Shown: piece by piece, positions 8,080 to 16,507 of the stretch
Numbering within the stretch: the stretch's first letter is position 1
Layout of the letters: each line of letters opens with the position of its first letter
Origin: SVTX01 sp964526505
GTDB taxonomy: Bacteria > Bacillota > Clostridia > Oscillospirales > CAG-272
Assembly (NCBI GenBank): GCA_964526505.1
Contig: CAZGJC010000003.1
Location: 1 to 64,000 of the forward strand
Reading direction: 5' to 3'
Length of the DNA: 64,000 bases
Program-made: the position numbers and the translations under genes
Notes under the pieces: model-generated
What the model was told of the DNA's origin: nothing
The model's input: only the letters and a program-made list of their open reading frames with translations
The model's database searches: none

Positions 8080-8913
8080 ACAGCGTTTGAGATTTTCGAC
8101 AAATTCAAACGGAACAGCGAGATTGCCAAGCCCCGTACCGAGTTGCGTGTCGGGCTTGTTGCTTCCGTGAAAATCGCTTCCTCCGCTTTGTATAAGACCG
8201 AAGTCTTGTGCTATTGAAATTGCTTTTGCGGTTTCTTGTTCGGTGTGTTTGGCGTAAAGCGTCTCCATGCCGACAAGACCGCATTTTTTTGCTTTACCCA
8301 AGAAGTCAAGCAAGATTTCCTCACTCATACTGCGAAACGGGTGGGCGAGAACGGGGACTGCACGCATATCTCTTAAAAATTCCACCGTTTCCGTTGCACT
8401 CGGACGGTATGGAGGCACATAAAACTTTCCGTTTGGAGAGAGAAGAGTTTCAAATGCTTCCGAGCGGTCTCTGACGTAGCCGAGACGAGTGAGTTCCATT
8501 GCGAAATGAGCTCTGTTTATATATCCGTGGTCGTGTTTCTCTTTTATTTTTTCAAAGTCTATTTTATATCCGCCACGGTTAAGTGCCTTTGCCAAATCTT
8601 CATTGCTTTTCTTTTTGCCTTCTGTGAATTTGTCGCCGAATTTTTGAATTTCACATATGTTGTATTCGTCAAGAAAGAGCCCCAAAATATGTAATTCGCA
8701 ACCCTCAAATTCGCTTGTCAGTTCGCATCCCGCAATGCCTATAACGTTTTTTTCTGCCGACGCACGCAAAAATTCGGGAATGCCACGTGTTGTATTGTGG
8801 TCGGTAAGTGCAATGGCGGAAAGCCCCGAGGATACAGCCGTGTCTATAAGTTCGTCGGGGGAAAGCGTTCCGTCCGAATAATAGGTATGTGTGTGTAAAT
8901 CGCAAATTTTCAT
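8065..8913 (-). CDS. PHP-domain phosphoesterase
   Basis: A 282-residue member of the PHP family that includes 3',5'-nucleoside bisphosphate phosphatases (YciV/RNase AM type). Metal-binding motifs are visible in order: DLHTHTYYSDGTLSP near residue 4, TDHNTTRG near 38, GCELTSEFEG, LAHPFR, and GGSDFHGSN near the C-terminus. The reaction is probably hydrolysis of a phosphate ester on a small nucleotide; the exact substrate is not shown. I chose ATG 8913, preceded by AAGGAAT; the longer frame upstream runs through a terminator. The upstream gene (8990-9505) is separated by that terminator. Confidence 0.88.
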   Translation of the reverse strand: MKICDLHTHTYYSDGTLSPDELIDTAVSSGLSAIALTDHNTTRGIPEFLRASAEKNVIGIAGCELTSEFEGCELHILGLFLDEYNICEIQKFGDKFTEGKKKSNEDLAKALNRGGYKIDFEKIKEKHDHGYINRAHFAMELTRLGYVRDRSEAFETLLSPNGKFYVPPYRPSATETVEFLRDMRAVPVLAHPFRSMSEEILLDFLGKAKKCGLVGMETLYAKHTEQETAKAISIAQDFGLIQSGGSDFHGSNKPDTQLGTGLGNLAVPFEFVENLKRCLSHS

Positions 8914-8951
8914 ATAATATAATTCCTTGTTTAAATTTTTTGAGAAATAAT

Positions 8952-8990
8952 CAAACAAACGCCTCCGTGAAGACAATACGGAGACGTTTT
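8952..8990 (-). terminator. Terminator after the 171-residue membrane protein
   Basis: On the minus strand CGTCTCCGT (8986-8978) pairs with ACGGAGGCG (8968-8960), with one G-U pair, followed by TTTGTTTG. It starts at the stop codon of the 8990-9505 gene. Confidence 0.8.
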
Positions 8991-9505
8991 TAAGTTTCTT
9001 TGAACGGTTCGCAGTTGAATGTAAATACTTTGGAAAGCGACAGATAGAGTTCCGCCGAATATTTGAGTATAATGATAGGCTCGTTGTATACGTATTGCGA
9101 ACCGCTTTGTTCTTGCTTTGACAGAACGTATTCGGAAATATAAATGTATTTTGATTCGTCGGGCGATATTGACCTGCGAATTATACGCTTGTCAATATAC
9201 GTCGGCTTACGGGAAGAGTCGAATTCGGCAATAAAAAATCCACATTCGGCTGGAGTTATCTTCTGCTCTTTTATTATGCCGAAAAAATGTCTTATGTGAA
9301 CGGAGTCCCCGGAGACCGTAATTTTTTTGTTCTGTATCAATATGTAGGTTGCACACGGGAGTAAGGCAAGTGCAAATATGGCAAGGAGTGCGTTTTTTGT
9401 CGCCAATGATACTATAAAGATAACCATTGCCAAACCGTATATCACACAGGCAACTGCGGTAAGCCTTGTGCTATATGGTATTATAATTTGTTCCTGCGTG
9501 TCCAT
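8990..9505 (-). CDS. Hypothetical protein with two TM helices and a soluble C-terminal domain
   Basis: I do not recognise a named family. The 171-residue protein has two adjacent hydrophobic helices near residues 15-55 (CVIYGLAMVIFIVSL and ALLAIFALALLPCATYIL), then a hydrophilic beta-rich domain that resembles membrane-linked PH-like domains in layout. The gene at 56253-56831 has the same plan (two helices, then a beta domain with an 'I-F/Y-I-S' strand), so the two may be distant paralogues. ATG 9505 is preceded by AAGGAGG, and a good promoter lies at 9537-9565. Transcription probably ends at 8952-8990, so this is likely a single-gene unit. Confidence 0.7.
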   Translation of the reverse strand: MDTQEQIIIPYSTRLTAVACVIYGLAMVIFIVSLATKNALLAIFALALLPCATYILIQNKKITVSGDSVHIRHFFGIIKEQKITPAECGFFIAEFDSSRKPTYIDKRIIRRSISPDESKYIYISEYVLSKQEQSGSQYVYNEPIIILKYSAELYLSLSKVFTFNCEPFKET

Positions 9506-9536
9506 ATATGCCTCCTTTCCTCGTATTTACCCGTAT

Positions 9537-9565
9537 ATCATATCACTAAAAATATTTTTTGTCAA
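9537..9565 (-). promoter_or_regulatory. Sigma-A promoter for the 8990-9505 gene
   Basis: Minus strand TTGACA (9565-9560), 17 bp, TATGAT (9542-9537). It ends about 30 bases before the start codon. Confidence 0.8.
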
Positions 9566-9635
9566 CACGTGGAAAATTTGCCGTTAATGCGGTTGTGCAA
9601 ATTGCTAAATTTTAAAGTGCGAATTTGAAAAAGTA

Positions 9636-9664
9636 TTGACACAATCGTTCAAATATGCTAAAAT
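9636..9664 (+). promoter_or_regulatory. Sigma-A promoter for the cytidylate-kinase-like gene
   Basis: TTGACA (9636-9641), 17 bp, TAAAAT (9659-9664), about 48 bases before the start codon at 9713. Confidence 0.8.
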
Positions 9665-9712
9665 AAAAGTGTAAAGAACTTCTTTGCCTTATTTGGCGGA
9701 AAGGGGAAGAGC

Positions 9713-10312
9713 ATGAAAAAAATAATCACTATAAGTAGGGAATTTGGAAGCGGAGGCAGAAGCATAGGACGTGCTGTTGCCGAGAGATTGGGATATAAAT
9801 TTTACGACCAGGAAATTATTATGCAAGTCGCCGAAGAGAGCGGACTTTCAAAAGAGATAGTTGAAAAATACGATGAATACGCTACACATAAAAACAGTTT
9901 TTTGTACTCTATTGCGGTCAATGCGGGTGGTGACGCTTACGGCGGATTGTCATTTGCAAATCAAGTGCAGATTGCCCAGTCAAACGTTATAAAAGCACTT
10001 GCCGAAGAGGGAAATTGCGTAATCGTCGGCAGAGGTGCAGACTACATATTGAGAGACAGAGAAGACTGTTTGCACGTATTTATTCGTGCCGACCTTAAAA
10101 GCCGTGCTGAAAGAGTTGTGAAACTTTACGGCGAAACCGATAAGAAAATAGAGGACAGACTTAAAGATAAAGATGCAAAACGCAGAGTTTTCTACCGCTC
10201 GTTTACTCTCAGAGAATGGGGACTTTGCGAAAATTACGATATTTCGCTCGACTCGGCTAAAATCGGAATAGATAAATGTGTCGATATTATCGTGGATATT
10301 GCAAAGAGTTAA
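9713..10312 (+). CDS. Cytidylate-kinase-like P-loop kinase
   Basis: A 199-residue protein of the cytidylate kinase-like family. The N-terminus ITISREFGSGGRSIG (residues 4-18) is a modified P loop, followed by RLGYKFYDQEII as in CMP kinases. RGADYILRD lies in the region of the nucleotide-binding strand, and a basic lid-like stretch (ERVVKLYG and KDAKRRVFYR) follows. The family is common in Firmicutes and often lies apart from the true cmk. Its substrate is not established, so no symbol is given. AAGGGGAAGAG precedes the start. It has its own promoter and a terminator at 10345-10396, so it appears monocistronic. Confidence 0.85.
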   Translation: MKKIITISREFGSGGRSIGRAVAERLGYKFYDQEIIMQVAEESGLSKEIVEKYDEYATHKNSFLYSIAVNAGGDAYGGLSFANQVQIAQSNVIKALAEEGNCVIVGRGADYILRDREDCLHVFIRADLKSRAERVVKLYGETDKKIEDRLKDKDAKRRVFYRSFTLREWGLCENYDISLDSAKIGIDKCVDIIVDIAKS

Positions 10313-10344
10313 GTTAACCTGAAAACGAAAAAATTATAGTTTTA

Positions 10345-10396
10345 TAAAACGTCGCAGTGGTTTTGTGCTTGAAATCACTGTGACGTTTTTGTTTTT
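10345..10396 (+). terminator. Terminator after the cytidylate-kinase-like gene
   Basis: ACGTCGCAGTG (10349-10359) pairs with CACTGTGACGT (10376-10386), with one G-U pair, followed by TTTTGTTTTTG. Confidence 0.88.
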
Positions 10397-10429
10397 GATC
10401 CCGAAAAATGCTTTCGTAAATAATTTTTA

Positions 10430-10458
10430 TTGACAACAGACAAGTACGGTGATATAAT
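10430..10458 (+). promoter_or_regulatory. Perfect consensus sigma-A promoter of the ABC importer operon
   Basis: TTGACA (10430-10435), 17 bp, TATAAT (10453-10458), exact consensus in all three elements. The spacer start ACAGAC and the GTGATA before the -10 recur in the promoter at 29434-29462. Confidence 0.9.
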
Positions 10459-10512
10459 AAATAATGTATGTCTAATTTAAAGATAAAAACAAAAACACAT
10501 GGAGAGACAACT

Positions 10513-11493
10513 ATGAAACTCAAAAAAATTCTATCTTCACTACTCATTTTATGTATGATTTCCTGTACCGTGCTTATAGGAACGTCGTGCGATAATGAAA
10601 AAAGCGACGGAAAATATAAGATAGGTATATGCCAATATATGCCACATGCAGCACTCGATGCCGCAACCAAGGGCTTTAAGGATGCGATAATTGCGGAACT
10701 CGGCGAAGAAAACGTTGAGTTTGTAGAGCAGAACGCCAACGGCGAACAGTCTGTTTGTACAACCATAGTAAACGACCTTATCAATAAAAAAGTGGACCTT
10801 ATCTTGGGTAACGCCACCGCCGCACTCCAAGCGGCAGTAAACGGAACCGAGAGTATACCCGTTCTCGGCACGTCGATTACCGACTATATGACAGCACTCC
10901 AACTTGACGAATTTAACGGAACGATAGGTTCAAACATATCGGGAACAACCGACCTCGCTCCTCTTGATAAGCAGGCGGATATGATACTTGAACTGTTCCC
11001 AGAAACAAAGAAAGTCGGTCTTTTGTATTGCTCCTCCGAACCCAACTCCGAATACCAAGTTACACAAGTAAAAAAATATCTTGAAGAAAAAGGAATTGAA
11101 TGTAAAAAATTCGGATATGCGGATTCAACCGATATGAGTTCCGTATCATCTGCCACCGCTTCATGGTCGGATGCAATATACGTTCCCACCGATAACCTTG
11201 CGGCAAACTCTCCCGAGGCAATCGACGGGGCGATAGGTAATGTTCCCCTTATCGCAGGTGAGGCGGATACTTGCTCCGGTTGCGGTGTTGCCACACTTTC
11301 GATTGACTATTATGAACTCGGTAAAATAACGGGTCAAATGGCTGTTAAAATTCTCAAAGGTGAGAGCAATATTTCCGATATGCCGATAGAGAGTGTTAAA
11401 AACTTTACCAAACTTTACAATGCCGAAAAGTGCAAGCAACTCGGTATTGACACGAAAACTCTTGAAGATTTGGGATATACTCCCATAGGATAA
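10513..11493 (+). CDS. ABC transporter substrate-binding lipoprotein (TrpX-like)
   Basis: The extracytoplasmic receptor of an ABC importer, 326 residues from ATG 10513 (GGAGAG upstream; an ATG at 10468 lacks a good site). The signal peptide ends in a lipobox, LIGTSC, so the mature protein should be lipid-anchored at Cys24. The mature part begins KYKIGICQYMPHAALDAATKGF and continues as the two-lobed ABC_sub_bind fold (COG2984 type), with LILGNATAALQAA and VGLLYCSSEPNS. Characterised relatives in streptococci import tryptophan or other aromatic amino acids, but the ligand here is not proven. Permease and ATPase genes follow in the expected order; the gap to the permease is about 100 bp. Confidence 0.9.
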   Translation: MKLKKILSSLLILCMISCTVLIGTSCDNEKSDGKYKIGICQYMPHAALDAATKGFKDAIIAELGEENVEFVEQNANGEQSVCTTIVNDLINKKVDLILGNATAALQAAVNGTESIPVLGTSITDYMTALQLDEFNGTIGSNISGTTDLAPLDKQADMILELFPETKKVGLLYCSSEPNSEYQVTQVKKYLEEKGIECKKFGYADSTDMSSVSSATASWSDAIYVPTDNLAANSPEAIDGAIGNVPLIAGEADTCSGCGVATLSIDYYELGKITGQMAVKILKGESNISDMPIESVKNFTKLYNAEKCKQLGIDTKTLEDLGYTPIG

Positions 11494-11594
11494 ATCCTGA
11501 CGGCTTGTGTTGTGATTGTTCAAAACACAAGCCGTTAGTTTGAACGGATATTGTTGTGATTGCGTCGGACAAAAAACGAAAGGATTTTTAAAGA

Positions 11595-12530
11595 ATGAAC
11601 ATTATAGATTGGCTTGGAACTCTCCCGGGTGCGGCTGCACAGGGTCTGGTTTGGGGTCTTATGGCGGTTGGCGTTTATATGACTTACAGGATACTTGACA
11701 TAGCCGACCTCACGGTTGACGGCTCGATAACGACGGGGGCTGCGGTTTGTGCGGTTCTTGTCGTTCGTGGAACCAATATTTGGCTGGCAATGCTAATTGC
11801 GTTGCTTGCAGGTTGCCTTGCGGGTATGGTCACGGGTTTTATACACGTCTTTTTCGGCATTCCCGCCATACTTTCGGGAATTTTAACTCAACTTATGCTC
11901 TGGTCGGCAAATTTGCTTATTCTCGGCGGAAAGGCAAATATAGGCTTGCCGAGACTCAAATTCGGCGATAAACTGATTATATCGTCCGACGTTTCGATAT
12001 CAAACGGAAAAATATTCGCAACCCTCGGCATACTCGCCCTGTTCGCAGTTGTGGTAATTCTATTGCTATACTGCTTCCTCGGAACAAAATTCGGAGCGTC
12101 CGTGCGTGCTACCGGAAGTAACGTACATATGAGCAGAGCCCAAGGTATAAACACAAACGTAACCAAAATCGCAGGTCTTGCGATATCAAACGGTGTGGTT
12201 GCACTTTCGGGTGCGTTGCTTGTACAGCAACAAGGTGGAGCGTCTGTCGATATGGGACGTGGAGCCATAGTTTACGGTCTTGCCGCTCTCGTTATAGGTG
12301 AGGCACTTTGTTCACGTTTTAATACTCCGTATATTGTAAAACAGTTGTGTATCCTCGGCGGAGGAATAATTTATTGGTTCGTTTATCAAACGGTAATATT
12401 CATAGGACTTCCGACGGAATACTTCAAAATGCTTTCCGCACTTGTTGTGGCACTCTTCCTCGGACTTCCTTATATCAAAAAAACTTATTTTTCAAAATCA
12501 AAGAAAAGAGGAGGACGCAAGAATGCTTGA
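11595..12530 (+). CDS. ABC transporter permease (TrpY-like, COG4120)
   Basis: A 311-residue permease with about eight to nine hydrophobic segments, of the BPD_transp_2 type related to LivH/RbsC. Visible features are GLMAVGVYMTYRILDIADLT near residues 20-40, which is strongly conserved in the COG4120 group, and the cytoplasmic segment FGASVRATGSNVHMSRAQGI near 170, which should contact the ATPase. It forms the transmembrane channel of the importer encoded by the flanking genes. Its stop overlaps the ATPase start by 8 bases, a sign of translational coupling. The C-terminus is basic (KSKKRGGRKNA). Confidence 0.92.
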   Translation: MNIIDWLGTLPGAAAQGLVWGLMAVGVYMTYRILDIADLTVDGSITTGAAVCAVLVVRGTNIWLAMLIALLAGCLAGMVTGFIHVFFGIPAILSGILTQLMLWSANLLILGGKANIGLPRLKFGDKLIISSDVSISNGKIFATLGILALFAVVVILLLYCFLGTKFGASVRATGSNVHMSRAQGINTNVTKIAGLAISNGVVALSGALLVQQQGGASVDMGRGAIVYGLAALVIGEALCSRFNTPYIVKQLCILGGGIIYWFVYQTVIFIGLPTEYFKMLSALVVALFLGLPYIKKTYFSKSKKRGGRKNA

Positions 12531-13317
12531 AATAAATGACGTTTATAAAACGTTTGATGCGGGAACGGCAAGCGAAAAAGAAGTTCTTTGCGGTCTTTCG
12601 CTTACACTCAATGAGGGGGATTTTGTAACGGTTATCGGCGGAAACGGTGCCGGCAAATCCACACTTCTTAACCTTGTAGCGGGTGTGTTTACGCCCGATT
12701 CGGGAAGTTTGAAAATAGACGGAGTTGATGTTACACGCCTCTCCGAACATAAAAGAGCAAAATACGTCGGCAGAGTTTTCCAAGACCCGAGAATGGGAAC
12801 CGCAACCGATATGTGGCTTGAAGATAATCTCGCTCTCGCCGAATGCAGGGGAGAACACAGAGGACTGACTTGGGCGTTAAAACCGTCGCATAGAGCGAGA
12901 TATAAAGAAATGTTGCGTGAACTTGATCTCGGACTTGAAGACAGATTGTCCACAAAAATGGGTCTGTTCTCCGGCGGTCAAAGACAGGCGGTAACTCTTC
13001 TTATGGCAACGATGAAAAAGCCGAAAGTTTTGCTTCTTGACGAACATACGGCGGCACTTGACCCCAAAACCGCATCAAAAGTTTTGGAGATTACAGACAG
13101 GATAGTTTCCGAACATAATCTTACCACGCTTATGGTCACACATAATATGCGTGACGCAATAACCCACGGTAACAGACTTGTTATGATGAACGGAGGTAAG
13201 ATTATTCTTGACGTCAGCGGTGAAGAAAAGAAAAAACTTACCGTTGAAAGTTTGCTTGAACAGTTTGAACTTATAAGCGGTTCCGAATTTGCAAACGATA
13301 GGGCGTTGCTTTCGTGA
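12523..13317 (+). CDS. ABC transporter ATP-binding protein (TrpZ-like, COG1101)
   Basis: The ATPase subunit of the preceding importer, 264 residues. Walker A is GGNGAGKS (near 40), the signature is FSGGQRQAV, Walker B is KVLLLDEHTAALD, and the switch His is in LMVTHNMRDA. The EHTAALDPKTA variant of Walker B is typical of this importer group. ATG 12523 was chosen because GAGGAGG lies just upstream and because it overlaps the permease stop (ATGCTTGA). A longer open frame upstream lies inside the permease and is not used. The unit probably ends before the esterase gene, though no clear terminator lies between. Confidence 0.93.
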   Translation: MLEINDVYKTFDAGTASEKEVLCGLSLTLNEGDFVTVIGGNGAGKSTLLNLVAGVFTPDSGSLKIDGVDVTRLSEHKRAKYVGRVFQDPRMGTATDMWLEDNLALAECRGEHRGLTWALKPSHRARYKEMLRELDLGLEDRLSTKMGLFSGGQRQAVTLLMATMKKPKVLLLDEHTAALDPKTASKVLEITDRIVSEHNLTTLMVTHNMRDAITHGNRLVMMNGGKIILDVSGEEKKKLTVESLLEQFELISGSEFANDRALLS

Positions 13318-13348
13318 ATTTTAAGTTTTAATAAAAAGGAGACGACAT

Positions 13349-14830
13349 ATGACACAATCAACCGTTGCTCTTCCCACAAGCGATAAAAGACTTGCGGATA
13401 AAAATGCGGAGAATACGTGGGAATGTCCCGAATTTAAGGTTTCGGGTATTTATTCCTCACATATGGTACTTCAAAGAGAAGAACCGATAATAATACACGG
13501 ATTTTCCCGTGCCGTCGGAAGTACGGTAAAGGGAGAATTTATGGGTGAGGGAAGTTTTACTTCCGTTGCCGAAGATAATACGTGGTCGCTCAAATTTTTG
13601 CCACACAGGTGCGTATATGAACCGCAGATTATGAAAATATACGATGACCTCGGACACGAAGTTGTGTTTGAAGATATACTCGTTGGCGACGTGTGGCTTA
13701 TAGGCGGTCAATCAAATGCCGAACTTAATCTTGCACCTTGTATGTGCCTGACTCCGAGTATTGATTTTTACGACGGAGATAATTTCAGACTGTTTACGCA
13801 AACTCAGGCTTACGTGTTTGAAAATCAGAAATATTGTGAATTTCCGCAACCCGACGTTATAAATCCCGATTGGTGCTGGAAACGTCCCGACGAGTCGGCA
13901 TCGCTTGCCTTCTCCGCTATGGGATATTATTTTGCACGTGAGATGATAAAAAAGACGGACGTGCCTTTGGGTCTTGTAATGATATGTGCCGGCGGTGCAT
14001 GTATACGTGAATTGCTTCCCGAAGACGTGGCGCACGAGATAGGATATAACTACGGTGCAAACGTTCGTGAGGCGGGATATTACAATACTTTGATAAATCC
14101 TTTTCTTAAATTGCCGTTCAAGGGAATGATGTTTTTCCAGGGCGAGAGCGAGGGCGGAGACCCTAACCTTTCGCAGAGATACGACCTTGAACTTGCACTG
14201 CTTGTGGCTGATGAGAGAAAGAGATTCGGACGAGAATTTCCTTTTTATAACGTTCAACTTTCAAGCTATCGCAAGGAGGGCGAACAGTTTTTCCCGTATC
14301 TTGACAGAATCAGAATGAAACAGTTTGATGCACTCAAACTCATTCCCAACTCCACGCTTACCGTGGATATGGATCTCGGAGCCCCCGACGATTATGAGGA
14401 TTGGCCTCATTCGCCCAGAAAACTTGAACTCGGAGAGCGTTTGGCTGCACTTATACTTGCCCGTGAATACGGTGTCGGCAGAGAAAGTGAAGTTTCGTCA
14501 CCCATGCCGGTTGAAGCAAGGTTGTCGCCCGATAAAAAGAGCGTTAGTATAGAATTTGAAAACGTCGGTAACGGTCTTTGTGTCAGCGGTCTTGACCCTG
14601 TAAGCAGTCTTGATTGTGAAGTACACGGATTCTCAATTGGGGAGAGAGAAAGCCAAATTGAGGTAAAAGCGATAATAAAAAGCAGATGTGCCGTGACGGT
14701 CGAAATACCCGACGGAGTTGAGGCAAGTCGCATAAATTATGCGTACAGATGTATTATCACACCCGAATTTGCCGATTTGCGTGGAGGAAATAATTTGCCC
14801 GCTCCCGCATTCAGTTTGGAAATAAAATAA
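13349..14830 (+). CDS. Sialate O-acetylesterase-like (SASA) SGNH hydrolase
   Basis: A 493-residue carbohydrate acetylesterase-like protein. Block I is GDVWLIGGQSNAELNL with the nucleophile Ser (near residue 125), and FFQGESEG is the block with Gly/Glu seen in SASA proteins. An N-terminal beta domain (SSHMVLQREEPIIIHGFS) is also typical of this family. There is no signal peptide, so it probably acts inside the cell on imported acetylated sugars; the natural substrate (sialate or another O-acetyl sugar) is not certain. AAGGAGA lies upstream of ATG 13349. It is 31 bp after the ABC ATPase and could be cotranscribed with it. A strong terminator follows at 14870. Confidence 0.85.
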   Translation: MTQSTVALPTSDKRLADKNAENTWECPEFKVSGIYSSHMVLQREEPIIIHGFSRAVGSTVKGEFMGEGSFTSVAEDNTWSLKFLPHRCVYEPQIMKIYDDLGHEVVFEDILVGDVWLIGGQSNAELNLAPCMCLTPSIDFYDGDNFRLFTQTQAYVFENQKYCEFPQPDVINPDWCWKRPDESASLAFSAMGYYFAREMIKKTDVPLGLVMICAGGACIRELLPEDVAHEIGYNYGANVREAGYYNTLINPFLKLPFKGMMFFQGESEGGDPNLSQRYDLELALLVADERKRFGREFPFYNVQLSSYRKEGEQFFPYLDRIRMKQFDALKLIPNSTLTVDMDLGAPDDYEDWPHSPRKLELGERLAALILAREYGVGRESEVSSPMPVEARLSPDKKSVSIEFENVGNGLCVSGLDPVSSLDCEVHGFSIGERESQIEVKAIIKSRCAVTVEIPDGVEASRINYAYRCIITPEFADLRGGNNLPAPAFSLEIK

Positions 14831-14869
14831 ATATCATTGCCCACACCTAAAAGTGGGCAAAACAAAAAG

Positions 14870-14903
14870 AGAGAACAGAGCGGACGTCGCTCTGTTCTTT
14901 TTT
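14870..14903 (+). terminator. Terminator after the SASA esterase
   Basis: AGAACAGAGCG (14872-14882), loop GACGT, CGCTCTGTTCT (14888-14898), then TTTTT. A small extra hairpin, GCCCAC/GTGGGC, lies just before it (about 14839-14858). Confidence 0.93.
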
Positions 14904-14967
14904 GCAAAATTTTTAAAAATGTGTGTAACGTCGAGAGGTTTTCGGCGACTTATATATTGAGAGACAA

Positions 14968-15008
14968 TAAAAAATCAAGCACGGAGCGATTTAAAATCGC
15001 ATCCGTGC
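14968..15008 (-). terminator. Terminator after the sensory-rhodopsin-transducer-like gene
   Basis: Minus strand GCACGGATGCGAT/ATCGCTCCGTGC (between 15008 and 14979, one bulged base) followed by TTGATTTTTT. Confidence 0.88.
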
Positions 15009-15014
15009 AGAATG

Positions 15015-15371
15015 TCAATATGCTATTGTGGTCATAAGTGAGTATTCCGGCTGCGAAACGTCGAGTCTTGACGCTTGAACAACCACCGGTCTGTCGCTTT
15101 CTACAAGTATCGCATAAGGTTTGTTTTTGGGGATTGATACACCCTCGGCATTTTTTATTTTGTCAAGTCTTATGTGATTTGTGCGTTTGTTGTCGCATAC
15201 CGCCACAAAATCGCAGAGCGGGTCGCAATCCTCAAAGAACACGGTGAGATTTATAGTGGCACGCTCTCCCGAAAGATTAAGAACGCAAATTGCTTCGTGA
15301 CTGACAAAATCACCCTTTTGCGTGTCGCTCATAAATCCGTCGGGTATAAGCCAACTTGTTTTTCCGTACAT
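15015..15371 (-). CDS. Anabaena sensory rhodopsin transducer (ASRT) family protein
   Basis: A 118-residue soluble beta-sandwich protein. The family signature is clear: WLIPDGF near the N-terminus, SHEAICVLN near 25, TVFFED, an RTNHIRL strand, PYAILVESDRPVVVQASRLD, and the C-terminal LMTTIAY. In Anabaena the homologue binds the cytoplasmic side of a sensory rhodopsin; most family members, as here, occur without a rhodopsin. A sugar-binding or sugar-sensing role has been proposed for such members and would fit the adjacent esterase, but this is inference. The start follows a weak Shine-Dalgarno sequence (GAGGTTATTTTT). It appears to be a single-gene unit closed by its own terminator. Confidence 0.85.
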   Translation of the reverse strand: MYGKTSWLIPDGFMSDTQKGDFVSHEAICVLNLSGERATINLTVFFEDCDPLCDFVAVCDNKRTNHIRLDKIKNAEGVSIPKNKPYAILVESDRPVVVQASRLDVSQPEYSLMTTIAY

Positions 15372-15458
15372 AAAAATAACCTCGATTTTCTTTTATATCC
15401 GAATTGTTCGGTACATATAAAAGTATATTATTTTATGCGGATTTTGTCAAGGTAATTT

Positions 15459-16202
15459 TTATTTTCCCTCGAAAATGAGCGACGCTGTGTAAATTCCGTA
15501 GTTCTTCTCACCTAAAATCACAGCAGACCATTCGTCGGCACTACCCTCATAAATAATGGAGATTAGATTGTTGCACCCGTAAAGTGCCATGTCGTCAATG
15601 GCAGTGACGGTTTTGGGCAAATTCAGAGTACTTGACGTTTTTGCGGACGGATAGCACATCAGACGAGTCATATTCGAGTTGAATAATACCCCGTCGGTTT
15701 CGTAAAAATGACTGTTTTTTTCGTCAAGTTCAATGTGAACGAGATTTTTGCAATTTGCAAAAGCCTTGTTACCTATGGAGTGAACGGTGGATGAGATTTG
15801 AATTACCGTTATAAACGAATTTCCGAAAAAAGCCTCGTCCTCAATGGTTGTAACTATGTCTCCGCTTGGACTTTTCTCGGGAATTATAACGTATGGGTCG
15901 CTTATATCGCCTATTCCGATAATTGCACAGGTGCCGTTTCCGAATGATTTGTATTCCAAAGACGGTTCGGGTTCGGGTGATTCCGTCGGCACTTCGACGG
16001 GTTCGTTTGTGATAGCCTCGGTATCGTTTGCTTCCGCTGTTGTGAGTTCTTCGACGGGAGCGTCAAGACCCGTAAGATAAGAAGGCAAGTCGAGACTTCC
16101 GTCGCCTGCATTGTCCGTATGCTTTGAACAGGACGGTAATGACGTCATAAGTATTATCGCAATTGAAAGTACAAATAGAAGTCGAGTGTTGAACTTTTTC
16201 AT
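15459..16202 (-). CDS. Lipoprotein with BspA-type leucine-rich repeats
   Basis: A 247-residue secreted lipoprotein. The signal peptide MKKFNTRLLFVLSIAIILMT ends in the lipobox LPSC (Cys25). A Glu/Thr/Pro-rich linker (about 40-80) leads to LRR_5-type repeats: TTIEDEAFFGNSFITVIQI, then STVHSIGNKAFANCKNLVHIEL and TVTAIDDMALYGCNNLISI. The repeat pattern I-x-x-x-A-F-x-x-C/N is diagnostic of the BspA class, which is usually surface-exposed and linked to adhesion. AAAGGAA precedes the start. The single short repeat block suggests a small member of this class. Confidence 0.85.
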   Translation of the reverse strand: MKKFNTRLLFVLSIAIILMTSLPSCSKHTDNAGDGSLDLPSYLTGLDAPVEELTTAEANDTEAITNEPVEVPTESPEPEPSLEYKSFGNGTCAIIGIGDISDPYVIIPEKSPSGDIVTTIEDEAFFGNSFITVIQISSTVHSIGNKAFANCKNLVHIELDEKNSHFYETDGVLFNSNMTRLMCYPSAKTSSTLNLPKTVTAIDDMALYGCNNLISIIYEGSADEWSAVILGEKNYGIYTASLIFEGK

Positions 16203-16445
16203 TTTTTACGTTCCTTTCTTTTTTGTTCTGCGTAAAAATTATAACAATATCAGGGTGTGTTAGTCAACCGAAACCCGTTGACATAAAGCGTCATAACGTA
16301 TGTAAAAAGTCGTAGGGTGCGAACGGTTGCGACGGCAAATGACCGCTTCTGTTATCTTGCGACAGAAAAAAGTTATCGACAAAAATCGTGATTGGAGTGG
16401 TTTTATCCGTATGCTTGCTTAAAAATGTTAAAAATTTTAATCGTA

Positions 16446-16474
16446 TTTACAAAAGCAAATCGCAGTAGTATAAT
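16446..16474 (+). promoter_or_regulatory. Sigma-A promoter for the MacB-type transporter pair
   Basis: TTTACA (16446-16451), 17 bp, TATAAT (16469-16474), about 33 bases before the start codon. The rest of the 16203-16445 intergenic stretch holds a TTGACA at 16275 without a clear -10 and no other recognisable feature. Confidence 0.85.
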
Positions 16475-16507
16475 TATTTTGTAAAAATTCGAAAGGAGAA
16501 GAATTTT

